Origin: Akkermansia muciniphila
GTDB lineage: Bacteria > Verrucomicrobiota > Verrucomicrobiia > Chthoniobacterales > Chthoniobacteraceae
Reading direction: 5' to 3'
DNA: 41,053 nucleotides
Assembly: GCA_945883955.1 (NCBI GenBank)
Contig: CAMCYN010000008.1
Span: 1 to 41,053 of the forward strand
Positions 1-8,220 of the stretch are shown piece by piece; position 1 is the stretch's first letter, and each line of letters opens with the position of its first letter. The notes under the pieces were generated by a model. It saw nothing but the letters and a program-made list of their open reading frames with translations, was not told the origin of the DNA and made no database searches. Position numbers and translations under genes: made by a program.

Positions 1-156
1 CCACCTTGGGCTCAGGCTTTTTCGGTTCGGGCTTGGGCTCCACCTTGGGCTCAGGCTTTTTCGGTTCGGGCTTGGGCTCCACCTTGGGCTCAGGCTTTTT
101 CGGTTCGGGCTTGGGCTCCACCTTGGGCTCAGGCTTTTTCGGTTCGGGCTTCGGCT
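1..156. repeat. 39-bp tandem repeat inside the TonB-like gene
   Basis: Four consecutive 39-base units begin at 1, 40, 79 and 118. The first three are identical and the fourth diverges only in its last third. Being 13 codons long, the unit keeps the frame and encodes PKPEPKKPEPKVE on the minus strand. The array is cut by the window edge, so the total copy number is unknown. Near-identity at DNA level points to recent expansion or gene conversion. Confidence 0.95.
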
Positions 157-556
157 TCACCTTGGGTAAAGCAATCTGGCTTGCAGGCTCTTCTTTAGTG
201 TCAGGCTCGGGTGCCGGCGGTTGAGGAACCTTGGGTTCCGGTTCAGGTTTGGGCTCTGGCTTGACGATCGGCTTTAGTTCCGGCTTCGGAGGCGCGACCG
301 GCTCCTCTTTGGGTTCCACCGGCGCAGGGGGCTCAGGGATAGAATCGTCCACCGGTTTGGACTCCACTGGCGGTTGGCCGCCGCCACCCGCTCCCGCCTC
401 ACCTCCGCCCCCCATGCTTCCTCCATCCAGCCAGGTGATCACCTCAGGTTTTTTGTCCTGATGTGAAACGGTATACATCCACATGAGCGCTATGGCGCCC
501 AAATGAAACAAGGCCACGAGAACCAGATTGCGACGAAAAGAAGACGCTCCCCGCAT
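1..556 (-). CDS. TonB-like energy transducer, proline-rich (partial, C-terminus outside window)
   Basis: Reading the minus strand from ATG 556-554 gives an open frame of 185 codons that runs off the left edge. A short basic N-terminus is followed by one hydrophobic segment (about residues 11-30) containing His18, reminiscent of the TonB membrane anchor although the usual Ser four residues earlier is absent. A Gly-rich linker and then a long Pro-Lys-Glu region follow, typical of the periplasm-spanning rod of TonB/TolA proteins. The far part is made of exact 13-residue repeats (PKPEPKKPEPKVE). It starts 18 bases after the ExbD stop with an AAGGG ribosome site, so it is the third gene of an ExbB-ExbD-TonB operon. 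The diagnostic C-terminal domain lies outside the window, so TonB versus TolA cannot be decided. Confidence 0.75.
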   Translation of the reverse strand, partial: MRGASSFRRNLVLVALFHLGAIALMWMYTVSHQDKKPEVITWLDGGSMGGGGEAGAGGGGQPPVESKPVDDSIPEPPAPVEPKEEPVAPPKPELKPIVKPEPKPEPEPKVPQPPAPEPDTKEEPASQIALPKVKPKPEPKKPEPKVEPKPEPKKPEPKVEPKPEPKKPEPKVEPKPEPKKPEPKV

Positions 557-574
557 AGCCCTTTTGGATCGCTT

Positions 575-991
575 TTACTGCCCCTCCGGGGATTTGGCCA
601 AGCCGACCTTGGTAATCTTGGCCGCCTTGACCACGTCCATCACCTCCATGAGCTTCTGGACCGACTGCTCCTTGTGCGGCCGGATCAAAACGGCCAGTTC
701 CGGCTTGGCGGCTTTGAGGGTGACCAACCTCTCGGTGAGTTGACTGAGGGGCACCACCTCGGTGTTGAGCATGAGCCGGTCGTCCTTGAACAGAGATACG
801 TTCACCACGGCATTCGGATCCACCTGAGACCCCTCCTGCTTGCCCGAGGGCAGCACGAGGTCAGTGCTATTTTCCATCAGCGGCGTGGTGATCATGAAAA
901 TAAGCAGAAGCACAAAGGCAAGATCCAGCAACGGCGTAACGTTGAGCTCGTTAAGCGTGTGCATGCTATGTCTGTCAGAGAAACGGCGCAT
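575..991 (-). CDS. ExbD/TolR family biopolymer transport protein
   Basis: A 138-residue protein, the usual size for ExbD/TolR. The N-terminus carries the family signature LNELNVTPLLDLAFVLLLIF, with the single membrane helix at about residues 21-40 and the conserved membrane aspartate at position 23, the proton-relay residue in ExbD. The rest is a small periplasmic domain. In the family it forms a proton-driven motor with ExbB/TolQ that energizes TonB or TolA across the periplasm. It lies between the ExbB-like gene (69 bases upstream) and the TonB-like gene (18 bases downstream) on the same strand. An internal Met10 is an alternative start. Confidence 0.92.
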   Translation of the reverse strand: MRRFSDRHSMHTLNELNVTPLLDLAFVLLLIFMITTPLMENSTDLVLPSGKQEGSQVDPNAVVNVSLFKDDRLMLNTEVVPLSQLTERLVTLKAAKPELAVLIRPHKEQSVQKLMEVMDVVKAAKITKVGLAKSPEGQ

Positions 992-1060
992 TGCTTGAAG
1001 TCCCGATTGGATTAGTTCCGATTCGTCCCGATTCGATTACCCAAAACCTCCCAGCCCCGA
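992..1060. repeat. ExbB-ExbD intergenic spacer with decamer repeats
   Basis: The 69-base spacer contains about 10-base repeats of the form TCCCGATTCG (around 1000-1043). They match the degenerate decamer GAYTCGYYCC that is arrayed at 20670-20728. No gene or clear terminator is seen here. Confidence 0.5.
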
Positions 1061-1819
1061 CTACTTGTCCGACTTGTGGGACACGTACCGGTGCTCAAAC
1101 GCACTGGTCAGTTCGGAAGCAAAATTGTCCAACTCCACAATCATGCCCCGCACCGTGGTCACGAGGTAATTATAGCCGAACATTGCCGGTATGGCCACTA
1201 ACAGTCCGGTCACTGTGGTAATCAGGGCGGCCGAAACCCCGGGCGCCATCGCCGCCAAACTGGCCGACCCCGCCTTGGCCACATCGGCAAAGGTTTCCAT
1301 CACGCCCCAGACCGTTCCCAGCAATCCTACAAACGGCGCTCCGCTGACGGCGGTCGCCAGAATGATCATTTGCGATTCCAGTTTAAGGGCGGATTCTCCG
1401 ACCGCGCGTTCCATCGCCACGGCCACGACTCGCATCTGGGAGGGCGTGATGAGTTCGGCGGTTTCGAGCCTCTGGCCGAATGTTTCGTCCACTTCGGAGG
1501 ATCCCACCAGTTGATAGGCCAGTTCGGTACAGCCGGCCTGATAAACGGTAAAAACCGGAGCCCCATCAAAATGAAGACTGTCTGCAAAAAGACGCAAGGG
1601 CTGGCGATCCTGCCGGAACAATTCCAGGAAACGTTCCCGTTGGCGTCGAGCCACACGCAGGGTGAGGAGCTTGGTAAGCATCACTGACCACGAAAAAACG
1701 GATCCTATAAACAGCGCCGCCAGTACGAGCTGCCCCGGGAGCGTCGACTGCTGGAAGGCAAACACTAAGCCGCCGTCGCCAGAAGCCAGAAAAAGAGGTG
1801 AGAAAAGCGTTGCCGCCAT
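1061..1819 (-). CDS. MotA/TolQ/ExbB proton channel family protein
   Basis: A 252-residue protein with three membrane segments (about 30-50, 152-174 and 196-216), as in ExbB/TolQ. The conserved channel core is visible as GAPFVGLLGTVWGVM in the second segment and ALITTVTGLLVAIPA in the third. A cytoplasmic loop of about 100 residues separates segments 1 and 2, as expected. It is the first gene of the minus-strand operon with ExbD and the TonB-like protein and supplies the pore-forming ring of the motor. Its start is divergent from the LolA-like gene, with only 50 bases between them for both promoters. Confidence 0.92.
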   Translation of the reverse strand: MAATLFSPLFLASGDGGLVFAFQQSTLPGQLVLAALFIGSVFSWSVMLTKLLTLRVARRQRERFLELFRQDRQPLRLFADSLHFDGAPVFTVYQAGCTELAYQLVGSSEVDETFGQRLETAELITPSQMRVVAVAMERAVGESALKLESQMIILATAVSGAPFVGLLGTVWGVMETFADVAKAGSASLAAMAPGVSAALITTVTGLLVAIPAMFGYNYLVTTVRGMIVELDNFASELTSAFEHRYVSHKSDK

Positions 1820-1869
1820 GGGGTGTAAGTTCGTTATTGCAGACTATCTATATGTCTAAGGGAAAGCTT

Positions 1870-2655
1870 ATGAAAGCCATCCTCGTTGTTGTCACCTTCA
1901 TCTTATCTATGAATTTGGCGTCGGCAAATGCCGCGCCCCTTTCCTCCCCCGACCAGGACGTCCACGCCACCCTGATGCCGTTTCTGGATGCCTTGGCCCA
2001 GCCGCCCTCCGGCGCTGCCCGCGCCTTCCAGATTCACGGCCGGGTGGAAGCGGTCGCCGGAGTGTCTTTTGACAGTGAGCAACCCCAGTTCGAACTCGCC
2101 GTAGAGGCCCCCGGCCGGATGCGCCTTCAGTTTCCTCTGGGGAATACGCTCATTGTGGCCTGTCGCAACCAACAGCGCATCTGGGCGTCTCCCGGCGCCC
2201 AAATCCAGGCCCTTCTAGCCGCCCTGCCCGGCCCTTCCAAAGGGGTTCAGCTCAGACCGATCCAGATCCCTTTCACCGGCAAACAGCTAGAGATCATCCC
2301 CTCGCTCCTTCAAATCCAAAGCAAAGGCGATTCCCCCCTGGACGGCACACCCTGCCGTGTCGTGGACATCCGCCTCCTGCCTCAACTCGCCCTCCTGCTC
2401 CCTCCCAACTTGGAAGGTTGGGCCCTCCGCATGTGGATCTCCCCACAAAACCGGCCCGCGCGCCTCGGTATTCAACGCCCCGGCGGCTCCGCCGTCATCC
2501 GCGTGGACGGTGTTCATTTCGCCCCCTCCCTCCCACCGGAACTCTGGCAGGCACCGGCCGATGCCGTGGAAATCCCGGCGGCCCGCCTCCAGGCGCTCCT
2601 GGATCTTTTGGGACAAAGCTGGCCAAAAGCGGCGGCCGGACCCCGCCCGAACTGA
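1870..2655 (+). CDS. LolA-like secreted lipoprotein-carrier protein
   Basis: Start chosen at ATG 1870: AAGGGA lies about 7 bases upstream and the protein then opens with a clean signal peptide (MKAILVVVTFILSMNLASANA, cut near residue 21). The open frame extends further upstream without a better start. The 261-residue product has the pattern of the LolA/LolB fold: beta-rich stretches such as FELAVEAPGRMRLQFP, then RIWASPG, a later PARLGIQRPGG strand pair, and an ELWQAP ending before a helical tail. LolA proteins carry lipoproteins through the periplasm; related proteins serve other lipid transport systems. Assignment rests on overall pattern, so the family call is moderate and the exact cargo unknown. 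It is divergent from the ExbB operon. Confidence 0.6.
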   Translation: MKAILVVVTFILSMNLASANAAPLSSPDQDVHATLMPFLDALAQPPSGAARAFQIHGRVEAVAGVSFDSEQPQFELAVEAPGRMRLQFPLGNTLIVACRNQQRIWASPGAQIQALLAALPGPSKGVQLRPIQIPFTGKQLEIIPSLLQIQSKGDSPLDGTPCRVVDIRLLPQLALLLPPNLEGWALRMWISPQNRPARLGIQRPGGSAVIRVDGVHFAPSLPPELWQAPADAVEIPAARLQALLDLLGQSWPKAAAGPRPN

Positions 2656-2782
2656 GCAGGCAACAAATCTCTTCAACTGTTCTATTTGCGTTTCCCCACA
2701 CAGGCACCCCCCCGACAAATCCTCCCGTTTGCGCCTTATCTGTCCTTGAGCAACCAGACGCTCGTCGATAAACACCGCCCCC

Positions 2783-3955
2783 ATGCAGTCTCCGGAAGAG
2801 CAGCTCGAAATCCTAAAACGCGGTGCCGCACAGATTTTATCTGAGGCAGAACTCCTCACCAAACTCCGCCTCGGCCGCCCCCTGAACATCAAACTCGGGA
2901 TCGACCCCACAGCGCCCGACATTCATCTGGGCTTTACCGTTTGCCTCCAGAAACTGCGTCAATTTCAGGACCTCGGCCATCAGGCTGTACTGATTATTGG
3001 GGATTTCACTGCCATGATCGGGGATCCCTCCGGCCGCTCCAAGGGGCGTCCCCAACTCTCCCATGACACCATCATGGACAACGCACGGAGTTTCCAGGCG
3101 CAGGCCTTCAAAATCCTCGACCCGGCCCGCACCCGCATTGTGTTTAATGGCGAGTGGTTCGAAATCATGAGTTTTGAACAGATCATCCGCCTCAACAGCC
3201 GGGTGACCCTCCAGCAAATGCTCCACCGCGAAGACTTCCGTACCCGGATCGAACGCGGCGACTCCATCCGGCTCCATGAAATCCAGTACCCCATTATTCA
3301 GGGATGGGACTCGGTGATGGTGAAAGCCGACGTGGAAATTGGCGGCACCGACCAGCTCTTTAACATTCTTGTAGGCCGCGATCTCCAAAAGGAGGAAGGA
3401 CAACACGAGCAGGTCGTTTTTCTGATGCCGCTTCTCGAAGGTCTCGATGGTGTGCAGAAAATGTCCAAGAGCCTGGGCAACTATGTGGGCGTGACGGAAG
3501 CGCCCACGGAGATGTTCGGCAAACTCATGAGTATCTCCGACGAACTCATGGTTCGCTATTACCTGCTCCTGCTCGGACAGGCCATGCCCCAGATCCATCC
3601 CATGGACGCCAAGAAAGATTTGGCCCGCCAGTTGGTGGCCCGTTACCACGGGGAAGAGGCCGGCTACGCGGCGTTGGAAGACTTTAATACCCGTTTCTCC
3701 AAACGCGACCTCGACCAAGCCGAGTTACCGGAAGTGTCCATCGCCGTTCTTGGCAACGACATTGTCTCCGCCGTAGTCGCCGCTTATGCGACTGGATTTG
3801 AGATGACAAAATCCCGCGGCGACGCCCGGCGACTGGTCGAACAGGGCAGTGTCCAGTGGCGTTCGGAAAAGGTCAGTGATCCGAAGGCGACGCCAGAGTT
3901 TGCGGTTGGTGACGTGCTCCGTCTGGACAAGACCCGTGCCGTGCGTTTGAGCTAA
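2783..3955 (+). CDS. tyrS: Tyrosyl-tRNA synthetase
   Basis: A class I aminoacyl-tRNA synthetase of 390 residues. The HIGH-type motif is HLGF at 48-51 and the KMSKS loop is intact at 226-230. The tyrosine-pocket pattern YPIIQGWDS followed by ADVEIGGTDQ is present at about 169-191. The last 65 residues form an S4-like RNA-binding domain (DARRLVEQGSV and on). It attaches tyrosine to tRNA-Tyr in the cytoplasm. The length and the HLGF form fit the TyrZ-type branch of bacterial TyrRS. There is no Shine-Dalgarno sequence before the ATG, and no T-box is recognizable in the 127-base upstream spacer. It converges with the radical SAM gene with 32 bases between stops. Confidence 0.96.
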   Translation: MQSPEEQLEILKRGAAQILSEAELLTKLRLGRPLNIKLGIDPTAPDIHLGFTVCLQKLRQFQDLGHQAVLIIGDFTAMIGDPSGRSKGRPQLSHDTIMDNARSFQAQAFKILDPARTRIVFNGEWFEIMSFEQIIRLNSRVTLQQMLHREDFRTRIERGDSIRLHEIQYPIIQGWDSVMVKADVEIGGTDQLFNILVGRDLQKEEGQHEQVVFLMPLLEGLDGVQKMSKSLGNYVGVTEAPTEMFGKLMSISDELMVRYYLLLLGQAMPQIHPMDAKKDLARQLVARYHGEEAGYAALEDFNTRFSKRDLDQAELPEVSIAVLGNDIVSAVVAAYATGFEMTKSRGDARRLVEQGSVQWRSEKVSDPKATPEFAVGDVLRLDKTRAVRLS

Positions 3956-3987
3956 AACGCACCCTCCCCCTTTTTAAAGGAAACCCG

Positions 3988-5517
3988 CTAGCTCCCTTCC
4001 GGCAGCAGATGCCGGCTCTGGCGCCTCGCGGTTTTGGTTTTCTGTCGTTCCCCAGCTCCCCCAGTCGCCGGAGCAGCTTCCAAAAACGGCAGATGTTCGC
4101 GTTTGATGCCCCCTCGGAACCAGTCGCTCCGCAGCACTTCAGCAACTCCTTCCAGACCGAGTTCCTGGTTCAAATACACGTAAAGACTCTCCGCGAGGGC
4201 CACCAGGGCTATGGAATGGTTGCGGCCAAGGCGCGCGCCGAGCCAGTCGCTGAAGTGCATAAAGCTCTCAAACGCAGAAGCGCGCCCCTTCCAGATCCAG
4301 GGAAGGGTTTCCGTAAACCGGCCGCTATTGGCCACCAGATCCCAGAACCGGGCGAAGCGGCGGAACCGGTTGAGAGTCTCAAAACTCAGAAGCCCGTTCT
4401 GGAGAATCTCGTACGGTGGATGCGGGCTATAAACCATTCCCCACTCCCGGTCGTGCCGGACAATCGGCGTGCCGCGCAGACGTTTGAGAATCCCGACCTG
4501 GATTTCCTGAGGCCCCATGGCCACCAACCGGTCAAACCCGCGTCCGAAACTTTCGAGGCTCTCACCGGGCAACCCTACGATGAGATCCGCATGCACGTGA
4601 ACACCGGTATGCGCCCGCAGAAAGCGGAGGTTGTGTTCGAGTTTGGCGTAATTCTGACGCCGGCTGATGTTCTTAGAAACGACCTCGTCGAAGGTTTGGA
4701 TCCCGACTTCGAGTTGGACGGTTCCTTTGGGAAACCAGGCCAGCAGATCCAGGAGCGCTTCGGGCATCCGGTCCGGCACCATTTCAAAGTGCAGAAACAT
4801 GCCGTCCTGCCACCGGTCGATGAAGAACTGAAGGATAGCGCGGCTGGTGGCGATATGCAGGTTGAAGGTCCGGTCGACAAATTTGAAAACACGGGCTCCG
4901 CGAGCAATCAGGCCTTCGAGCGACTCCAGAAAACGGGCCACCTCGACCGCACGTACTGGCACATCCAGTGACGAGAGACAGAATTCACAAGTAAACGGAC
5001 ACCCTCGGGACGCCTCGACGTACAACACCCGATGGGCCAGATCTTCGTTCGTGTAGAGATCGTATGGCAACTGCACCCGGTCCATGAGAGGCAACTCCGC
5101 CGGGAGGATCTTCGGCTTCGGGGCGCGTCCCTCCAAAATCTGCCGGCAAACTTCGGCAAACTTCAAATCCGCCTCACCCGTAATGACGTAATCGGCCCAC
5201 TCCACAATCTCTTGTGAGGCCGTTTCGTGGCTGACCTCCGGGCCGCCCAGAATGATTACAATCTCCGGACGCACCCGTTTGAGTACGGCCACTACCTCGG
5301 ACGTTAGCGTCACGTTCCAGATGTAAACGCCGAGACCCACAATTTTGGGTTCATGCGAAAGAAGCTCCGAAGCAATGTCCAGCGCCCGCTGTTTGATCTC
5401 AAATTCCAGTATTCTGGCGCGCGCCTGCAACTCCCCGAGATTGGCGTAGAGATAACGCAACCCGAACGCCGCATGGATATAGCGCGCATTGATGGTCGCG
5501 AGCAGGATCTCTGTCAT
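3988..5517 (-). CDS. B12-binding domain radical SAM protein (DUF4080 type)
   Basis: A 509-residue protein. Residues 1-135 look like a cobalamin-binding Rossmann domain, with the typical VGLGVYIWN and ILGGPEVS strand-turn motifs. The radical SAM cluster motif follows as Cys173-x3-Cys177-x2-Cys180 in SRGCPFTCEFC. Downstream come VQLEVGIQTF and HADLIVGLPGE, typical of the radical SAM barrel of this group. The last 150 residues resemble the DUF4080 extension, and the tail is rich in Lys/Arg. The family uses SAM and a 4Fe-4S cluster for radical chemistry; the substrate of this branch is not known. Upstream, 88 bases away on the same strand, is an SGNH hydrolase with no obvious functional link. Confidence 0.88.
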   Translation of the reverse strand: MTEILLATINARYIHAAFGLRYLYANLGELQARARILEFEIKQRALDIASELLSHEPKIVGLGVYIWNVTLTSEVVAVLKRVRPEIVIILGGPEVSHETASQEIVEWADYVITGEADLKFAEVCRQILEGRAPKPKILPAELPLMDRVQLPYDLYTNEDLAHRVLYVEASRGCPFTCEFCLSSLDVPVRAVEVARFLESLEGLIARGARVFKFVDRTFNLHIATSRAILQFFIDRWQDGMFLHFEMVPDRMPEALLDLLAWFPKGTVQLEVGIQTFDEVVSKNISRRQNYAKLEHNLRFLRAHTGVHVHADLIVGLPGESLESFGRGFDRLVAMGPQEIQVGILKRLRGTPIVRHDREWGMVYSPHPPYEILQNGLLSFETLNRFRRFARFWDLVANSGRFTETLPWIWKGRASAFESFMHFSDWLGARLGRNHSIALVALAESLYVYLNQELGLEGVAEVLRSDWFRGGIKREHLPFLEAAPATGGAGERQKTKTARRQSRHLLPEGS

Positions 5518-5605
5518 AGGCGCAGCACACTAACCGACGCACCGGTTTGTAACAGACCCAAAAACCAGCCAGCCCGGACCTGCGTTTGCACACCCATCCC
5601 CGCGA

Positions 5606-6343
5606 CTAAAACCCGGAGCCCACAGTTCGGCCTGCGGCATCCCCGGCGACATCGCGGTCCGCCTTGGGCAGATAGCCGCCAATGATGTTGGTCCAAAGCT
5701 TATACCCCTCGGCATTCATGTGGAGCTGGTCGGCACTGAAGATCTCGGGCCTCGGAAGACCGTCCGGGCCGAGCATGGCGTGAAAGACATCAATGTAGAT
5801 TAATCCCTGATGCTCCCTGATGTAGGCTTCGATTAAGGTGTTGGCCCGTTTGACCGATTCCAGCTGGTCCCACCGCTTGGGGTTTCCTGCAATGGAAACA
5901 AAAGCGATCGGTGTCTTGGGCTGTTTCGAGCGGACCCGACCCACAAAATCCTGATAGGCATAGAAAACCTGCTCGGGACTCTTGTGCGCGTTGATGTCGT
6001 TCCCGCCAGCATACACCACAATAAAACGAGGTTCGTAGGGGAGTACGATTCGGTCGGCAAAATGAGCGGCATCGCTTAGCTGGGATCCACCAAAACCGCG
6101 GTTGAGTAAGCGGTGACGAGGGAAGCCCTCAGCCATTGTGGTCCATTTCCGGATGCTGGAGCTGCCCACAAAGAGGACCCCGTGTTTTGGCGGGGGAGTT
6201 TTCTCGTCCTGCTCCTCAAAAGCGGCGATGCTCCTTTCCCACTTGGAAAATGCGGCACCGGGCAGTTCCTCGGCCCGAAGATGAGGGAGCGAAGCGGAGA
6301 GCAGGGCGAGGACCAACAAAAGAAGACGGGGGGACGTTCTCAT
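5606..6343 (-). CDS. Secreted SGNH/GDSL hydrolase
   Basis: A 245-residue protein with a signal peptide (hydrophobic residues 7-20, likely cut near LRA-EE at 24). All SGNH blocks are present: GSSS at 60-63 (nucleophile Ser, block I), GFGGS at 83-87 (oxyanion Gly), GGND at 113-116 (block III Asn) and SADQLHMN at 203-210, with Asp205 and His208 completing the triad. It resembles GDSL lipases and acetylhydrolases in which block I is GSSSI, a type often annotated near carbohydrate utilization. The export signal places it in the periplasm or outside. An AGGGG stretch precedes the start. The substrate cannot be read from the sequence; deacetylation of a sugar or lysophospholipid is most likely. Confidence 0.88.
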   Translation of the reverse strand: MRTSPRLLLLVLALLSASLPHLRAEELPGAAFSKWERSIAAFEEQDEKTPPPKHGVLFVGSSSIRKWTTMAEGFPRHRLLNRGFGGSQLSDAAHFADRIVLPYEPRFIVVYAGGNDINAHKSPEQVFYAYQDFVGRVRSKQPKTPIAFVSIAGNPKRWDQLESVKRANTLIEAYIREHQGLIYIDVFHAMLGPDGLPRPEIFSADQLHMNAEGYKLWTNIIGGYLPKADRDVAGDAAGRTVGSGF

Positions 6344-6429
6344 GAGAGCCCCTGTTTACTTTCAGCATTTACCGGAGTCGATCCTGGGAAAGACCCGTTG
6401 CCATTCCTAAGTAAATCCCTTATGCCCAC

Positions 6430-6798
6430 ATGGATGCCCCCCAAGCCCCGGCCTCCCCCTTCGTCCATGCCGCACTCCTGGCCTGCTTTCTGGCCCCGGG
6501 TACCCGCGTCGGCACCGGCTCTGTCCCAGTCCTGGCTCCCAAACTTCAGCCGGCAGTCGATCAAAACATCTTGCCCGGAGCGGTCCTGTTCGTCGCCCAC
6601 AAGGACCGCGTTCTCCATTCCGAAGCGGTGGGCTACTCCGAAGTGGTCACCCAAAAGCCAATGCAACCCGATGCCCTCTTCTGGATCAGCGCCAAAACTC
6701 GATCGGCGTCAAAACCAGGCCGGTAACAGTCGCCGCTTTCCTGAGGCTTGTTCGCTGCCAATGGCACACCTCGGCGACAGGAGCGAGCGAGGGAGACC
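6430..6798 (+). pseudogene. Serine hydrolase (class C beta-lactamase fold) N-terminal remnant
   Basis: From ATG 6430 about 90 codons read like the start of a beta-lactamase-related serine hydrolase: a hydrophobic leader, then AVDQNILPGAVLFVAHKDRV, EAVGYSEVVTQKPM and PDALFWIS. In the family this block leads directly into the catalytic SxxK motif. Here it runs into SAKTRSASKPGR and a stop at 6724-6726. Just after the break another frame offers VKTRPVTVAA, which resembles the residues normally following SxxK, so a short insertion or duplication around 6693-6712 may have disrupted the gene. Nothing of the remaining 250 or more residues is visible before the MBOAT gene begins on the opposite strand. 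Interpreted as a truncated, frameshifted relic. Confidence 0.6.
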
Positions 6799-8202
6799 TC
6801 AGAACTGGAAATAAATGAACTCGGCCCGACTCGCCCCGAAGGCCAGCAGCGCCGTGAGGTACACCGCGTAGCCCGGAATGGCCCAACCATCGAGAGATGC
6901 GTCCAGCCATCTTTCGCGATAGCGGGAAGCCCAGATATAAACGGCCGCCGCCGCAGGAATCCCAAAAAGGGCCAGTTCATGTTCCACCTCAAATGCAGTG
7001 GGCCGAACAATGGCCTGCAACATATCGACGGCGGACTGAAAGGTTTGGGATCGGAAAAAGATCCGCGTGAACGTTATTAACGAAAACACGCAGGCAATTC
7101 GTGTACAACGCTCCACGGAGCCCATGTCCGCCTCACGTTTAGGCTGAACTCCGCGAAAATCGCACCAGGCACGTTCCGCCAGCAGCAATACGCCATTGAG
7201 CGCGCCCCAAACTACGAAGGTCCAGTTTGCGCCATGCCAGAGCCCGCCCAGTAACATGGTCAGGAAAAGATTCCGGTACGTTTTCATCCGGGAACCGAGA
7301 TTCCCGCCGAGTGGGATATAAAAATAATCCCGAAACCACCGCGAAAGGGTCATGTGCCAGCGCCGCCAAAAGTCCGAAATACTTACGGCAAGATAAGGCT
7401 TATTAAAGTTGCGGGGGAGTTCGTAGCCGAGCAACCGGGCACAGCCGCAGGCGATATCTGTGTAAGCGGAAAAATCCAGGTACACCTGCATGGAGTACCC
7501 GAATACAGCCACCAGACACATCCACCGGTTGTGCGCGAGCGGGTTAGCGAATACGCGCTCGATAAACGGCGCGAAGTTATCGGCAAGTAACACCTTTTTT
7601 CCGAATCCAATAGCCAGCAGATGAAGGGCTCTCTGGGCGTTTTCGGGGGAACACGAACGTGGCAGCGGAATCTGGGGCAACAGCTCACTGGCCCGGACAA
7701 TCGGCCCGGCAATGAGTTTGGGGAAAAACAGCAGGAAGCTCAGGTACTCAAAAAAACTGCGCTTGGCCCGAATCGTTCCACGGTAGACGTCGATGCCGTA
7801 ACTGATCGTTTCAAAGGTATAAAAGGAAATCCCCAACGGCAGCACGATGCCCAGGTACGGAGGAACCCAAGACCGCCCCGTCCACGCACTGATCCAGCCC
7901 AGCGAATCCACAGCCATCTGCGAGTATTTGAAGAACAACAGACTGCCCACGCTGAAAACAAGTCCAGCAACCAGCCACGGTTTGCGCTCCGCCTGGGTCG
8001 GCAGAGCCGCCATTCGCAAAGCCACGAAGTAATCAAAGCCGGCCGTGGCAAGCAGCAGCAGGATACAGAGCGGACTCCAGCTCGCGTAAAACAAAAACCC
8101 GGCCGCCAACACCCAGACATTCCGATACCGAACCGGGATCGCGGCGTTAACAAGCAAGACTCCGACAAAGAAATAAACAAACGTCAGTGAGTTAAAATAC
8201 AT
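6799..8202 (-). CDS. MBOAT family O-acyltransferase (AlgI-like)
   Basis: A 467-residue polytopic membrane protein with about ten hydrophobic segments. The MBOAT core is clear: ISDFWRRWHMTLSRWFRDY (about 275-293), YIPLGGN, and LLGGLWHGANWTFVVWG with the catalytic His at 323. The N-terminal pattern (MYFNSLTFVYFF, then FLFYASW) is typical of AlgI/PatA-like proteins. These move acetyl or other acyl groups across the inner membrane to an exported polysaccharide. A GAGGGGCGAAGGG stretch precedes the ATG. It lies 18 bases after an SGNH-like gene on the same strand, the usual partner that completes acyl transfer in the periplasm (as AlgI with AlgJ/AlgX, or DltB with DltD). Confidence 0.93.
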   Translation of the reverse strand: MYFNSLTFVYFFVGVLLVNAAIPVRYRNVWVLAAGFLFYASWSPLCILLLLATAGFDYFVALRMAALPTQAERKPWLVAGLVFSVGSLLFFKYSQMAVDSLGWISAWTGRSWVPPYLGIVLPLGISFYTFETISYGIDVYRGTIRAKRSFFEYLSFLLFFPKLIAGPIVRASELLPQIPLPRSCSPENAQRALHLLAIGFGKKVLLADNFAPFIERVFANPLAHNRWMCLVAVFGYSMQVYLDFSAYTDIACGCARLLGYELPRNFNKPYLAVSISDFWRRWHMTLSRWFRDYFYIPLGGNLGSRMKTYRNLFLTMLLGGLWHGANWTFVVWGALNGVLLLAERAWCDFRGVQPKREADMGSVERCTRIACVFSLITFTRIFFRSQTFQSAVDMLQAIVRPTAFEVEHELALFGIPAAAAVYIWASRYRERWLDASLDGWAIPGYAVYLTALLAFGASRAEFIYFQF

Positions 8203-8220
8203 CCCTTCGCCCCTCTCCCT

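Noticed and set aside
1-156. 39-bp repeats considered as CRISPR or an intergenic satellite
   Set aside because: They are contiguous, in frame and encode the proline-rich rod of a TonB-like protein; the plus-strand Gly/Ser reading frame is a shadow.
2740-2751. 12-mer CTGTCCTTGAGC shared by the leaders of tyrS and the NlpC-like gene (36851-36862)
   Set aside because: Shared 12-mers are expected by chance many times in a window this size, and positions relative to starts differ.
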